20,368 nt of DNA from Candidatus Helarchaeota archaeon (GCA_013375455.1 JABXJT010000089.1:1-20368), one strand, 5' to 3'; counted from the first letter of the stretch, positions 7,111-15,846 are shown. A program made the numbers and translations. Notes: generated by a model not told the origin, from the sequence alone.

Positions 7111-8373
7111 TTATTTTTCTCGAATTGCTCTTAGAAAGATATAACTCACTGAAAGGAAGATTACATTAATTAAGAAGATGAGGGCGAAGCTTAAGGCGAG
7201 ATCTTGCCAGATAAGGAATTGAATACCAGGGAAAATGAGGGGTAGATCAAGAAGGAGACCCGCCAAAGTACTTGCAATGGGTATGGGAATGACAATCACG
7301 AATAAATACACGCCCGAATATGTCGCCTCGCGTCCTGAGGGTGCTAAATCCATCAAGATTGCATATTGAAAAGTAAGGATTGCAATAACAACGAAGAGAA
7401 TTATGGAGATTATTAGAAAGACTTGGATGAATAAAAGGGTGCCTTCACCAAAGATGCCCAGAAATAACGTGAAAGGAACCATTAAGATACCAACAGAAAT
7501 CACTAATTTAAAAGCCTGTAATCTACCCCGACTTTTAGCTAATCTGCCAAACAAGAAAAAATACAAAAGTGCAACGGGGATCACGAATGGAAGCATCACT
7601 AACAAATCAATAGTTTGAGCATCAAGAAAATCGACTAGTGTTAATGTTGAAATTGAGTATCCTAGAACAAAGAAAAAAGAAGCGAGGAGATAGAAAAAGA
7701 AGTTCCGATCGGTGGTCGTCTCTTTTAGAGTTTTGAAAAAATTGCTCATTTCCGTGGCTTTCCCGAGCTTGGAAAGGTCCTCTCTCGGACCAAAGAAAAA
7801 CGCGAATAGAACGGTTCCAATGAAAATTACTCCAAAAATCAAAGTTATTGTTAAATAGGGTAGTATATACTCTAAAATCGGGAACAATAAGAGGGCACCA
7901 ACGGTTCCGATGGTTCCAAATAAATTGAAAGTAATAGAGGTGGAAATTCGTTCGTCGGGTTCAGTTTGATCCATATAAAGTGCCCAGTAAGAGCAATATT
8001 CAAGCCTATATAGAACTGCATAAGTTGTTGCCATTACTGAAAGGAAGGCAAACATGGCTTCTACGGAGAAACCTGGAATAGATAACCCTAGGAATATATA
8101 TGCAATTCCAGAAGGAATAACTAATAAGAAATATGGTCGACGTTTGCCCCATCGGGTTTTAGTTTTATCAGATAGGTATCCCGCAAAGAGATAGGTAATC
8201 GCACCTGCTGTGAATGATATGGTTATAGTTAAAAAAGCGAGAGTATTTGGAAATTCATGCCCCACAAAAATATGGTCCGCGAAATAATCTGGTAGAAATA
8301 AAAACATTACCATGAATGCCATGGCGTTACCAATCTGTCCAACTGATAATTTGAGTAGTTCGGTTTTTTTCAT
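7111..8373 (-). CDS. MFS transporter, GPH/MelB-like (MFS_2) type
   Basis: 420 residues with about 12 hydrophobic membrane helices. The loop between helices 2 and 3 (about residues 64-82) reads G-Y-L-S-D-K-T-K-T-R-W-G-K-R-R-P, the signature of the glycoside-pentoside-hexuronide:cation symporter group (MelB-like). The central cytoplasmic loop between helices 6 and 7 is charged, as expected. Such proteins import sugars or related compounds with H+ or Na+, but related archaeal members are uncharacterised, so the substrate cannot be read from sequence. ATG 8373 is preceded by AGGTAAT on the coding strand, a moderate ribosome binding site. It is divergent from the pyrophosphatase gene, across a 178-base region with repeated TATTCAG elements. 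The proton gradient made by the pyrophosphatase could drive it, which is inference from proximity only. Confidence 0.85.
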   Translation of the reverse strand: MKKTELLKLSVGQIGNAMAFMVMFLFLPDYFADHIFVGHEFPNTLAFLTITISFTAGAITYLFAGYLSDKTKTRWGKRRPYFLLVIPSGIAYIFLGLSIPGFSVEAMFAFLSVMATTYAVLYRLEYCSYWALYMDQTEPDERISTSITFNLFGTIGTVGALLLFPILEYILPYLTITLIFGVIFIGTVLFAFFFGPREDLSKLGKATEMSNFFKTLKETTTDRNFFFYLLASFFFVLGYSISTLTLVDFLDAQTIDLLVMLPFVIPVALLYFFLFGRLAKSRGRLQAFKLVISVGILMVPFTLFLGIFGEGTLLFIQVFLIISIILFVVIAILTFQYAILMDLAPSGREATYSGVYLFVIVIPIPIASTLAGLLLDLPLIFPGIQFLIWQDLALSFALIFLINVIFLSVSYIFLRAIREK

Positions 8374-8423
8374 GCTAATTACCTACTCTTCTTCATGGCA
8401 GGTGAACCACATTAGAAATTTTC

Positions 8424-8476
8424 TTTATTAATATTCAGATATTCAGCCTTGCTTGTATTCAGCACCTTAATATTCT
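8424..8476. promoter_or_regulatory. Divergent promoter region with repeated TATTCAG
   Basis: The 178 bases between the transporter and hppA contain an AT-rich TATA-like block (8424-8435, minus orientation, for the transporter). They also contain TATTCAG at 8432-8438, 8440-8446 and 8456-8462, with an imperfect TATTCTC at 8471-8477. The starts are 8, 16 and 15 bases apart. A repeated element overlapping a promoter suggests an operator, but no regulator is known. Confidence 0.35.
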
Positions 8477-8551
8477 CTGTCAAAAAATTTTTAAGATCCC
8501 TCGATACTCCCTTGTAAAGCATATTAGGTACAATTAATTAGTTGGTGGATA

Positions 8552-10744
8552 ATGATGGATTATGCGGTCCTGTTTCTCATCATCGGAACGATTGGTGGAG
8601 TTATTTCCATTTTATTCGCATTTTATTTATGGTCCCAAATAAAAAAACTTTCCACGGGCACGGGAAAGGAAAATGAGATTTATAATTACATCCGGCAAGG
8701 TGCCAAGGCGTATCTGAAGCGAGAATTTAAGACCATCTTGTTGATTGCAGCGATACTTGCAGTGGTCATTTGGCTAGCGTTTTATTTCGTGGCGGAGGCA
8801 GATGGGTTGTGGATCGCGTTCTCATACGTTATTGGAACCGTGACAAGTTTAGCTGCCAGCTTCATTGGCATGGATCTTGCTACCCGCACGAATGTCCGAG
8901 TAAGTTTAGCCGCGAAACGCGGGCTCCTTCCCGCAATGCGCACCGCGTTTAAAGGTGGGACAATCATGGGCATGCTCGTATTTGGCGTAAACATCATCCA
9001 AATCGTAAGCGTCTTCGCTCTATTTCAGTACGTGCTGGGAATGAACTACAACCAAGTAATGATAAATATTATAGGATGCGCATTTGGCAGCTCTTTTACC
9101 TCAGTTATTGCGCAACTGGGCGGGGGAATTTATACCAAAGGCGCAGATATTGGTGCCGATATCGTTGGGAAAATTGAGGCAGGAATTCCGGAGGATGACC
9201 ATCGAAATCCTGCGGTCATTGCAGATGCAGTTGGGGATAACGTGGGGGATTGTGCAGGGAGGAGTGCCGATCTTTATGAAACTTTAACCTCCGAAATATT
9301 ATCGTCCATGATACTCGGCATCGCCATTTTCGGCTTGCTTGGGGGAAATCCATTGAACCCAGGAGCCTGGGTAAATAATCCGATTGTAATGGTCATTTTC
9401 TTCCCCTTTGTCATTCGGTGCATCGCTGCAATATCCACTATAATTGGCTATTTTTTTGTGATTAAAACCAAGAAAGGCGACGATGCATGGAAGATTTTGA
9501 ATCGTGGTTTATATCTGAGTAGTGGAATTATCGCCGTCGCCTATGTCATGTTAGTTGGGTTCATTTTCAATTCGATTCCGTTGATGATTGCTGCAGTCTT
9601 AGGCGTGGTTGCTAATTTGTTTTTAGGTAAGATCGTTGAACATTATACAGGGTTTCGTTCCAAGTCCGTTGGTGATATTTCGCAAGCATCAGAAACGGGA
9701 GCCGCAACTAATATCATAACGGGATTAGCTAATGGCTTGAGATCAGTATTTATCCCCTTAGCCACCATCGCCATCCTCGTTCTAGGAGCCTATGGATGTG
9801 GCATTGTATATGGGATGCAAATGGGGTTTCCAAATGACTTCGGAGCTCAGTTTAGTGTAACAGCTGGAATTTATGGAATCGTTCTTATGGCAATTGGAAT
9901 GACCAGTGGGACGGGTATCATCCTTTCAATGGATGGATTTGGACCCATCTCCGATAATGCAGGAGGCATTGCCGAGATGGCTAATATGGACACTGAAGTA
10001 AGAGATATGATTGATAGATTGGATGCAACGGGTAACAGCACGAAATCCTTAACTAAAGGGTTCTCCATCATTTCTGGAACAACCATCGGATTCGTTACCA
10101 TTTTTGCGTATCTAGTACTTTTAAGTACTGTACTACCTACAGCCCCGATTATTAACCTCGGTGATCCAAGGGTTGCAGTCGGGGGTATCCTTGGCGTGAT
10201 AACAGTTTTCATGTTCGTCTCATTATTAATGCGCGCAGTCGGCAAGACCGCCTTTGTCATGATTGAAGAGGTGCGGCATCAATTTAAAACGCGACCAGGA
10301 ATCCTTGAAGATAAGGAATTGCCGGATTACGGCCGCTGTGTTGACATTAGCACGGTTTCAGCACTGAAAAACATGGTTTTCCCTTCACTCTTAATAATAT
10401 CCATGCCAATTCTAGTGGGACTCCTATTGGGCCCAATAACCCTCGGCGCATATTTAATCGTGGGTACCTTCACCGCCGGCGCATTTGGAATCTTCATGAA
10501 CATTGCCGGTGCCAGTTGGGATAATGCGAAAAAATTCAGGAAGACGTTGCGTGATAAATCGAAACCTGAGACGATCGCAGCTTATAACGTTGCCGTAATT
10601 GGAGATACTGTAGGGGATCCGTGCAAAGATACAGCAGGATCAAGTCTGGGAAGTTTCGTCACCACTATTAACAATATGGGCTTAACATTCTTCCCATTAT
10701 TCGTAAATTTCGCCTTAACCGTCGTGCTCTGGAACATATATTAA
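8552..10744 (+). CDS. hppA: Membrane-bound proton-pumping pyrophosphatase, K+-independent type
   Basis: 730 residues, about 16 membrane helices, normal length for the family. It couples hydrolysis of pyrophosphate to cation pumping across the cytoplasmic membrane. The substrate-site motif from about residue 197 to 240 is complete, including G-A-D-I-V-G-K-x-E-A-G-I-P-E-D-D and D-A-V-G-D-N-V-G-D-C-A-G. Lys498 and Thr501 in G-N-S-T-K-S-L-T-K-G sit where K+-dependent enzymes have Ala and Gly/Ala, so a K+-independent, H+-pumping enzyme is expected. G-R-S-A-D-L-Y-E followed by S-E-I-L-S-S-M-I-L-G resembles the AVP2 (type II) branch. Odd point: the last motif reads G-D-T-V-G-D-P-C-K-D-T-A-G-S-S-L-G, with Ser697 and Gly700 where Pro and Asn are usual. 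ATG 8552 or 8555 follows GGTGG (8544-8548). The gene converges with the methyltransferase, 30 bases apart. Confidence 0.95.
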   Translation: MMDYAVLFLIIGTIGGVISILFAFYLWSQIKKLSTGTGKENEIYNYIRQGAKAYLKREFKTILLIAAILAVVIWLAFYFVAEADGLWIAFSYVIGTVTSLAASFIGMDLATRTNVRVSLAAKRGLLPAMRTAFKGGTIMGMLVFGVNIIQIVSVFALFQYVLGMNYNQVMINIIGCAFGSSFTSVIAQLGGGIYTKGADIGADIVGKIEAGIPEDDHRNPAVIADAVGDNVGDCAGRSADLYETLTSEILSSMILGIAIFGLLGGNPLNPGAWVNNPIVMVIFFPFVIRCIAAISTIIGYFFVIKTKKGDDAWKILNRGLYLSSGIIAVAYVMLVGFIFNSIPLMIAAVLGVVANLFLGKIVEHYTGFRSKSVGDISQASETGAATNIITGLANGLRSVFIPLATIAILVLGAYGCGIVYGMQMGFPNDFGAQFSVTAGIYGIVLMAIGMTSGTGIILSMDGFGPISDNAGGIAEMANMDTEVRDMIDRLDATGNSTKSLTKGFSIISGTTIGFVTIFAYLVLLSTVLPTAPIINLGDPRVAVGGILGVITVFMFVSLLMRAVGKTAFVMIEEVRHQFKTRPGILEDKELPDYGRCVDISTVSALKNMVFPSLLIISMPILVGLLLGPITLGAYLIVGTFTAGAFGIFMNIAGASWDNAKKFRKTLRDKSKPETIAAYNVAVIGDTVGDPCKDTAGSSLGSFVTTINNMGLTFFPLFVNFALTVVLWNIY

Positions 10745-10774
10745 AAATCACTTCCTTATAAGAGATTAAATTTT

Positions 10775-12037
10775 TTATTCCGCTCGATGAAACAAAACAA
10801 TGCGGTTGGTATTTGTACCGGAATCCATATTATTGATTCCCCAGATGTTGGAGGTCTTTGTAAATTCCTGTAAATTGATTATAACACCTTCGCATCGGAA
10901 CCCAGCCCGTAATCCAAGAGGGATGACGTATTCATCGAGCTTAATTGTCCCCTTTCGTACCTCGCCGACCTCGAAGGCAACCCATCCTCCAATTCGTGTA
11001 ATTCGATATAATTCCTGAAATACCGCTTGCATGACCGCAGACCATTTTTCGATGGTTTTTGCCATCGTTATTTGTTTCGAGATTTCTGCCACATCAATGG
11101 AATTAAACCAGCATCGTAACCAATTGTCTTTAGAATATTGGACGACATCTAAAAAGGGAGGTGAAGTTACTGTTAATTGAACTGATTCTGATTCTATTTC
11201 ACCCATGCTTCTTGCGTCTGCTTGTAAAAAGAGAGCGGATTCACCTGCCTTTCTAAGGTTTTGTATTTGCATGTCCGTCAAATTACGGAGAAGTGATTTA
11301 GATTTCCTTAGAATTAGGTCCCGAGTACTTCTGTAATCTGGTGTTTGGTTCCGTTTTTCATTAATCTTGATTTGTCTGCCTGGCGAGACGGCTTGATTTG
11401 GTGGAAGGGTATATACGGAGAAAAAGCCTTTTGAATGCCCCGTTAGTCTATTGGTAGCAACCATCCGAATCCATTTATCCAGATAGTCTTCTTCCCCATC
11501 CGACCTCTGTTTTATGAGGTACATCTTTAACGAAACTAATTCCGCTTCAGTTGCAGGATGATAAAACATGGATAAATCAATATCCGCTTTAAGACTTTTA
11601 TTGATTGGAATCTGCGATACTCTATCTTTTATTTCACTTAAATTTGGAACAAAAAACCTGGGGGCTGCGAGAATTTCACTCAACGGGTTGACATCGTTTG
11701 AAATAATCTTTCGCCCTAATAAACCAGCTTCAAGGACGGTCGTGCCTCTTCCACTAAATGGATCATGAATAATATCATTCATTTTCGTGAATAGTTTGAT
11801 AAAAAAACGAGGTAACTGAGGTTTAAAGCATCCCCTGTATGAAATTTCTTGTAATGATGCTGCTTGTCTTTGTTTTGAAGTCCAAAACTCGTTGATATAT
11901 TTGGTGAAAGCCGCCCCATTGACTAAGATACTTTCTATTCTTGTTTTTGGAGCAATTCCCATGAATGTATCGAGATTTTGTCTGAAGGTATAGTTTTTTA
12001 AATATTCGGAAACGCTTTCCGCGCCGTTTAGAAGCAT
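10775..12037 (-). CDS. Solitary DNA methyltransferase (amino-methylating N4/N6 type)
   Basis: 420 residues. Motif I, D92-P-F-S-G-R-G-T-T, forms the S-adenosylmethionine pocket and is followed by the acidic N-D-V-N-P segment. Catalytic motif IV, T-S-P-P-F, is near residue 290, with a following D-V-V-Q-Y-S segment typical of DNA amino-methyltransferases. A conserved-looking block, F-W-T-S-K-Q-R-Q then Q-E-I-S-Y-R-G-C-F-K-P-Q-L-P-R-F-F-I, precedes motif I at residues 51-80. About 190 residues separate motifs I and IV, so a target-recognition region probably lies between them. The target base and site cannot be read from sequence. No restriction endonuclease is next to it, so it is an orphan modification enzyme here. 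ATG 12037 is the first possible start, because a stop lies three codons upstream. No Shine-Dalgarno is seen before it. The gene ends 30 bases from hppA, where six T (10771-10776) overlap its stop. Confidence 0.85.
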   Translation of the reverse strand: MLLNGAESVSEYLKNYTFRQNLDTFMGIAPKTRIESILVNGAAFTKYINEFWTSKQRQAASLQEISYRGCFKPQLPRFFIKLFTKMNDIIHDPFSGRGTTVLEAGLLGRKIISNDVNPLSEILAAPRFFVPNLSEIKDRVSQIPINKSLKADIDLSMFYHPATEAELVSLKMYLIKQRSDGEEDYLDKWIRMVATNRLTGHSKGFFSVYTLPPNQAVSPGRQIKINEKRNQTPDYRSTRDLILRKSKSLLRNLTDMQIQNLRKAGESALFLQADARSMGEIESESVQLTVTSPPFLDVVQYSKDNWLRCWFNSIDVAEISKQITMAKTIEKWSAVMQAVFQELYRITRIGGWVAFEVGEVRKGTIKLDEYVIPLGLRAGFRCEGVIINLQEFTKTSNIWGINNMDSGTNTNRIVLFHRAE

Positions 12038-12255
12038 AGGTGATCAAGATTATTTATGAACTTACATTTATTAAAGTCATGCGAAAGAATTTTCCCCCTT
12101 AAATAACAAATCACAGAGAAATTCGCTCATCTCTTTATCCCGACTAAATTACTTTTTGATTCGCCCCATATTTTGAAGGCAAAAATTGCTCGTAAATGCA
12201 TAAGAATTTTGATCTAACCTTTTAAATAAATACACAACCAAATTTATTGAAAAGT
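12038..12255. other. 218-base AT-rich gap without a gene
   Basis: AT-rich spacer between two minus-strand genes. It must contain the methyltransferase promoter: TTTAATAAATG (complement around 12064-12075) and TTATTTAA (around 12101-12109) are candidates, neither convincing. No coding sequence longer than a few codons with a ribosome binding site and no structured RNA was recognised. Confidence 0.4.
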
Positions 12256-12951
12256 CTATTGGTTAGGATCTAAGATATCTTCTTCGAATTCATATAGATA
12301 AAAGCAATACAATTCCGAAATCGAATGCACGTTAAAAAATCTTTCACCTAGGACTGATAAGGAGATTTCATCCGGGCTTCTTGTAATCATTATTGGCAGG
12401 CCTTTATGAATTCTAACCTCTAAATCTACATCTCTTAGAACCTCAACTGGTTGTGGTCCCTCTTTCAAAGTTTCCAGGAAATCAAATAAGGCATCTGGCA
12501 GATTGAAGAACATTATTTGATTTTGGAAATATAGGGGAATCGACTCTAATTCAAAGCGAGCGATCACGTAGCGAATCGCCCAATAATACTTCAATAAGCG
12601 GTGGCACTCTCGATAAAAATCTGGAATATTCGAAGTTAATAAGGATTGCAGGGATTCTAGAAGAGAGATCGTATTAATTATTATATCTCCAAATTCTCTG
12701 TAGTTCATGAAGGTTTTTATTTGGGAAATCTCTTTTGTAGCGGCATGAATTTTGTTCAACAATTTGAGTGTTTGTTCATTTTTATTTTGCAATTCTGTTG
12801 TTGGTGTATTTTCTAGTGCCTCTAATTTTTCCTTGAAATGTATGTGCACTAGAGGGAAGAATTCTTCTAAATCTGCTTGAATTGCTTGTAACGTCGGTAG
12901 AATTTCTTGACACGCCTGCTCAATTGGATTCGCATCGTCCTTCAAAGCCAT
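12256..12951 (-). CDS. Helical protein of unknown function
   Basis: 231 residues, not recognised. The N-terminal ~150 residues are strongly helical with heptad-like Leu/Ile spacing and may form a coiled coil or helical bundle. The C-terminal ~80 residues look mixed alpha/beta and acidic, ending E-E-D-I-L-D-P-N-Q. There are no membrane helices, Cys clusters or nucleotide-binding motifs. It begins 48 bases after the stop of the EEP membrane-protein gene on the same strand, so it may be the third gene of the CooC-EEP operon. However, a TTTTTTATAG element on the minus strand (complement around 12986-12996) could serve as its own TATA box, giving a short leader. ATG 12951 has no clear Shine-Dalgarno. 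Base composition is AT-rich like its neighbours. The reading frame is credible because of length and composition. The function is open. Confidence 0.7.
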   Translation of the reverse strand: MALKDDANPIEQACQEILPTLQAIQADLEEFFPLVHIHFKEKLEALENTPTTELQNKNEQTLKLLNKIHAATKEISQIKTFMNYREFGDIIINTISLLESLQSLLTSNIPDFYRECHRLLKYYWAIRYVIARFELESIPLYFQNQIMFFNLPDALFDFLETLKEGPQPVEVLRDVDLEVRIHKGLPIMITRSPDEISLSVLGERFFNVHSISELYCFYLYEFEEDILDPNQ

Positions 12952-12999
12952 TCACGGGGATAGTTCTAATTAATTGCTAAATTTTTTCTATAAAAAAGT

Positions 13000-15039
13000 T
13001 CAGAATCGTGTCAAGACCGCGCAGTGGTCGGATCCAGGGGAGCAAAACACCTGACCTTCGGCGGGGGTGAGGTCTGGGGAGCACATGATGTAGTCGATCC
13101 GGCGATGTGGGTTCCCGTCCTCATCAAATCCCCCGGTATCTCCCGGAGAGGAATATAGAAACGCATGAGTATCTCGAAATTTGTTGTACGGACTGGCATT
13201 CAGCATTCCATATTCAGTGGAAGCGGGATCGAAATTGAAATCTCCCATCCAGACGACGTTCGTAAAGGGTGTTTCGTTAATCAGGGATACTACTGAATTT
13301 GAATAGTTGTAATCGACCTGCGCGAGGCGATCATTGCGCTTGGTCGAAAGATGGGTAACGAACACGGTCCAATTTACCGAATTAATGTTCAGAACCGCTC
13401 TGATAACGGATCTCGGTTCGGCACCTGGGACAATGACAGGAAGGGCAAAAGTTTCTGCGGATAAAATGGGATATTTACTCAGAATGGCATTTCCATAGTG
13501 CTTGTAATGTGAAGGTCCATAGTAAAAGTACATGTTTAGTTTATGCGCGATGTACGCGGCGAGATCCACGAATCCAGTCTTGAGCGCACCCATATCTACT
13601 TCGTTCAGGCCAACGACATCGGGAGTTCCATTTTGGATCACCTCAATAATCCGGTCTATATCGAATGTATCATCAATGCCCACCGCATTATGAATGTTCC
13701 ACACGAAAAATGTGGGATTTCCAGCAGAGGGAGTGGCAATTCTACGAGTAGTCCCTATGAAAGTGAGGCAGCAAATGTTCAAAAAAATAATAATCGTGAA
13801 TAGGGCCCCATACCGTTTTTTGCTTGATGAAAGGCTAATTTTTTGTGTGATGCTTACTTTGAATTTTCTTAACTCCACCAAAAGTAGCAAGGGAAATGTA
13901 AGTAGGGCAAAGATAGAAAGAGAAATCAAAAAGGTTTGATATAAAACCCAAGATACTAGCACCCATAAGATGCTTGAGATAAATATTAATAAAACGAATA
14001 TGAAAATCCCGAAATATCCTTTTAGTCGTTTAGGAAGAGAAAAGAATTGAATGAGAAACGCTAAGTTGACTAAGATAGTAAAGACCCCACAGATCGTTAA
14101 GAGCGTTAAGTAGAGAGTTGAAAAAAGTGTAAAATTTTGATCAATTAAGAAGAGGGCAATGCCATTAAGAAGGCAAGTAATGGTGTTGGAAAGGAGGAGA
14201 ATTTGTTTCAGGGTTTTTTTACCATCCATCGAAAACAGGCGCCGAAGTACGAAAAAGCTGATGCTAGCCGTAATTAAAATAACGAGAATATAATAGGTGA
14301 ACCCATAAGAAACCCAGGTAAACGTTGTCAAATTGTTATAGCTCATGTTTAAAGGATCATAGGCAGCGAGTGCCGTGGGACAAAGAATCCAAATAAACGT
14401 TAAGAAAAATAGGATGCCCCCCAGGAAAAAATGAAAGAGCCCGATTTCTTTTGACGGAAGATCATTTTGTACTGAAGTATTCTGAGTATTTCTTTTTGGG
14501 TGGAACAATTTCAAACCGAAATAGACCAAAACCGCTGAGAAAGTAATCGTGAATGGGAGTTTAGTAAGTTCGGAAGTTAGATTAGATGAGATGTTCAGGA
14601 TGTAGAATGCGTAATTGATGCCAAGACCCAGAATGATCCCGCCCATAATAATCTGAAAATCATTTAAGAAGTCACGTTTTCTGAAAATCAGGAAAATCTC
14701 CAGAAAAAAGAGTAGTGAAGTTAAAAATACTGTCAGATTAGAGAAAAGATATACTTCGGGTGTGATGAAAAACTGTGAAAGCAGGCGAGAAACTGCGATA
14801 ACGGCTATTAAAGAGAAGATTTTGTACTGTTCTTTAATCAATTTGGAGCCAAAAACTATTAAAACTATTACGATGACCGCCAGATAAAACAGAATCCAAG
14901 GTAGGATGCGTTCAATTACGTCCAAATTATTGACTAAGAGGCTAGTAATGTATAAGCTCACGTTATAAAAGGATTCAATCAGAAAGAACGCGATCAACCC
15001 TATTACGAATAAGGCGTATATCTGATTTTTATTATTCAT
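13000..15039 (-). CDS. Polytopic membrane protein with C-terminal endonuclease/exonuclease/phosphatase (EEP) domain, CWH43/PGAP2IP-like
   Basis: 679 residues. Residues 1-430 hold about 13 hydrophobic helices. Residues ~440-679 form a complete EEP domain: V-W-N-I-H-N (about 449), L-N-E-V-D with the metal-binding Glu (about 478), T-H-L-S (about 560), G-D-F-N (about 598), R-I-D-Y-I (about 650) and a terminal S-D-H. All metal and catalytic positions of the fold appear present, so it should be an active phosphodiesterase or phosphatase. With an odd number of helices the domain lies on the opposite side from the N-terminus, probably outside the cell. The same order, many helices then EEP, occurs in eukaryotic CWH43/PGAP2IP, which remodels lipid anchors. 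A lipid or lipid-linked substrate is inference. A DNase function is less likely for a membrane protein. ATG 15039 starts 15 bases after the CooC-like gene's stop, so the two form an operon. Confidence 0.8.
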   Translation of the reverse strand: MNNKNQIYALFVIGLIAFFLIESFYNVSLYITSLLVNNLDVIERILPWILFYLAVIVIVLIVFGSKLIKEQYKIFSLIAVIAVSRLLSQFFITPEVYLFSNLTVFLTSLLFFLEIFLIFRKRDFLNDFQIIMGGIILGLGINYAFYILNISSNLTSELTKLPFTITFSAVLVYFGLKLFHPKRNTQNTSVQNDLPSKEIGLFHFFLGGILFFLTFIWILCPTALAAYDPLNMSYNNLTTFTWVSYGFTYYILVILITASISFFVLRRLFSMDGKKTLKQILLLSNTITCLLNGIALFLIDQNFTLFSTLYLTLLTICGVFTILVNLAFLIQFFSLPKRLKGYFGIFIFVLLIFISSILWVLVSWVLYQTFLISLSIFALLTFPLLLLVELRKFKVSITQKISLSSSKKRYGALFTIIIFLNICCLTFIGTTRRIATPSAGNPTFFVWNIHNAVGIDDTFDIDRIIEVIQNGTPDVVGLNEVDMGALKTGFVDLAAYIAHKLNMYFYYGPSHYKHYGNAILSKYPILSAETFALPVIVPGAEPRSVIRAVLNINSVNWTVFVTHLSTKRNDRLAQVDYNYSNSVVSLINETPFTNVVWMGDFNFDPASTEYGMLNASPYNKFRDTHAFLYSSPGDTGGFDEDGNPHRRIDYIMCSPDLTPAEGQVFCSPGSDHCAVLTRF

Positions 15040-15054
15040 GAAATCCCAATTTAA

Positions 15055-15813
15055 TTACTTGTTCATTTCTAAGGTATTCAAAATATTTGTTATCGCCTTC
15101 AGGCTGACAGAATCTGGTGGGAGTTCGAGTAGAGAGCGCCCAATTAAGTCGTACTCTCGGATTTTTGGATCTTCAGGGATGGTTCCAAGAATTTCCAAGT
15201 CGGTTTTCGCACGTAGAGTTTCGACAATGGTGGGATCAGATACCTTGTTTATGATTAAACCAATGCGAGATGCCTTGGTGAATTTTTTTGCCATTTCGCG
15301 GATGGCGTTCGCTGTTTGCAGCCCACGAAGGGTTGGATCAGTTATTATTAATAGAAGATTAATATCCTCAACCACTTTTCTGTTGATTTGTTCCAAACCT
15401 GCTTCACAATCAAGCAGAATGGTGTCATAGGCTTTCGTGAGGGGTTTAAGCGCGCTTCTAAGAAGAGTATTTGCGGGGCAGAAACAACCTAAAGTCTTAG
15501 GTTGCCCCATTACGAGAACCGAAAATCCTTCCTCTTCGACAATAAGCTCCATTGCCTTATAATCCAAAGATAAAACAAGTTCTTCTTTTTCTTCCTCAAT
15601 GCCCCGCCCTCCCACTTTGATTATTTCGTGCCGTAGGTCCTCTAAAGTTTTTTTTGCACGAATTCCAAGGACATTCGTGAGCCCCATCGCAGGATCAGCA
15701 TCAACAATCAGTAATTTCTCTCTCTGTTGCATTAAAACTTTAGTCATTAGCGTGATAGTTGCAGTTTTTCCGGCGCCACCTTTTCCCATTACCGCAATAG
15801 TCCATTTAGACAT
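15055..15813 (-). CDS. CooC-like P-loop ATPase (MinD/SIMIBI family)
   Basis: 252 residues. A deviant Walker A, G10-K-G-G-A-G-K-T17, has the signature Lys11. The switch segment V-D38-A-D40-P follows. G109-C110-F-C112-P-A-N carries the C-x-C pair that in CooC dimers binds a metal ion. L-D-C-E-A-G-L-E-Q-I (about 134-143) corresponds to the E-A-G-M-E-H element of CooC. Known CooC proteins use ATP to insert nickel into carbon monoxide dehydrogenase/acetyl-CoA synthase. No such enzyme gene is in the window, so the client is either elsewhere or another metalloprotein. Start ATG 15813: no Shine-Dalgarno is visible, but a TATA box lies 25-30 bases upstream, so the mRNA is probably leaderless. The stop is 15 bases before the EEP membrane protein, which should be co-expressed. 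Confidence 0.85.
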   Translation of the reverse strand: MSKWTIAVMGKGGAGKTATITLMTKVLMQQREKLLIVDADPAMGLTNVLGIRAKKTLEDLRHEIIKVGGRGIEEEKEELVLSLDYKAMELIVEEEGFSVLVMGQPKTLGCFCPANTLLRSALKPLTKAYDTILLDCEAGLEQINRKVVEDINLLLIITDPTLRGLQTANAIREMAKKFTKASRIGLIINKVSDPTIVETLRAKTDLEILGTIPEDPKIREYDLIGRSLLELPPDSVSLKAITNILNTLEMNK

Positions 15814-15835
15814 ACACGTTCATAGCTCATTTCAA

Positions 15836-15846
15836 TTATATAAATC
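15836..15846 (-). promoter_or_regulatory. TATA box giving a leaderless CooC-like transcript
   Basis: Minus-strand reading GATTTATATAA is a near-ideal archaeal TATA box. Its centre is about 27 bases upstream of ATG 15813, so transcription would begin at or next to the start codon. The absence of a ribosome binding site before the gene agrees. Confidence 0.6.

Noticed and set aside
12038..12047. Shine-Dalgarno-like AGGTGATC next to the methyltransferase start
   Set aside because: It is on the plus strand. In the mRNA it reads as the anti-Shine-Dalgarno sequence, so it cannot serve as a ribosome binding site.
10775..12951. Restriction-modification system formed by the methyltransferase and the helical protein upstream
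   Set aside because: The 231-aa protein has no nuclease motif that I can see, and the genes are 218 bases apart.
13543..13939. Plus-strand open frames opposite the EEP domain
   Set aside because: No ribosome binding site or recognisable domain. The minus strand carries all catalytic EEP motifs.
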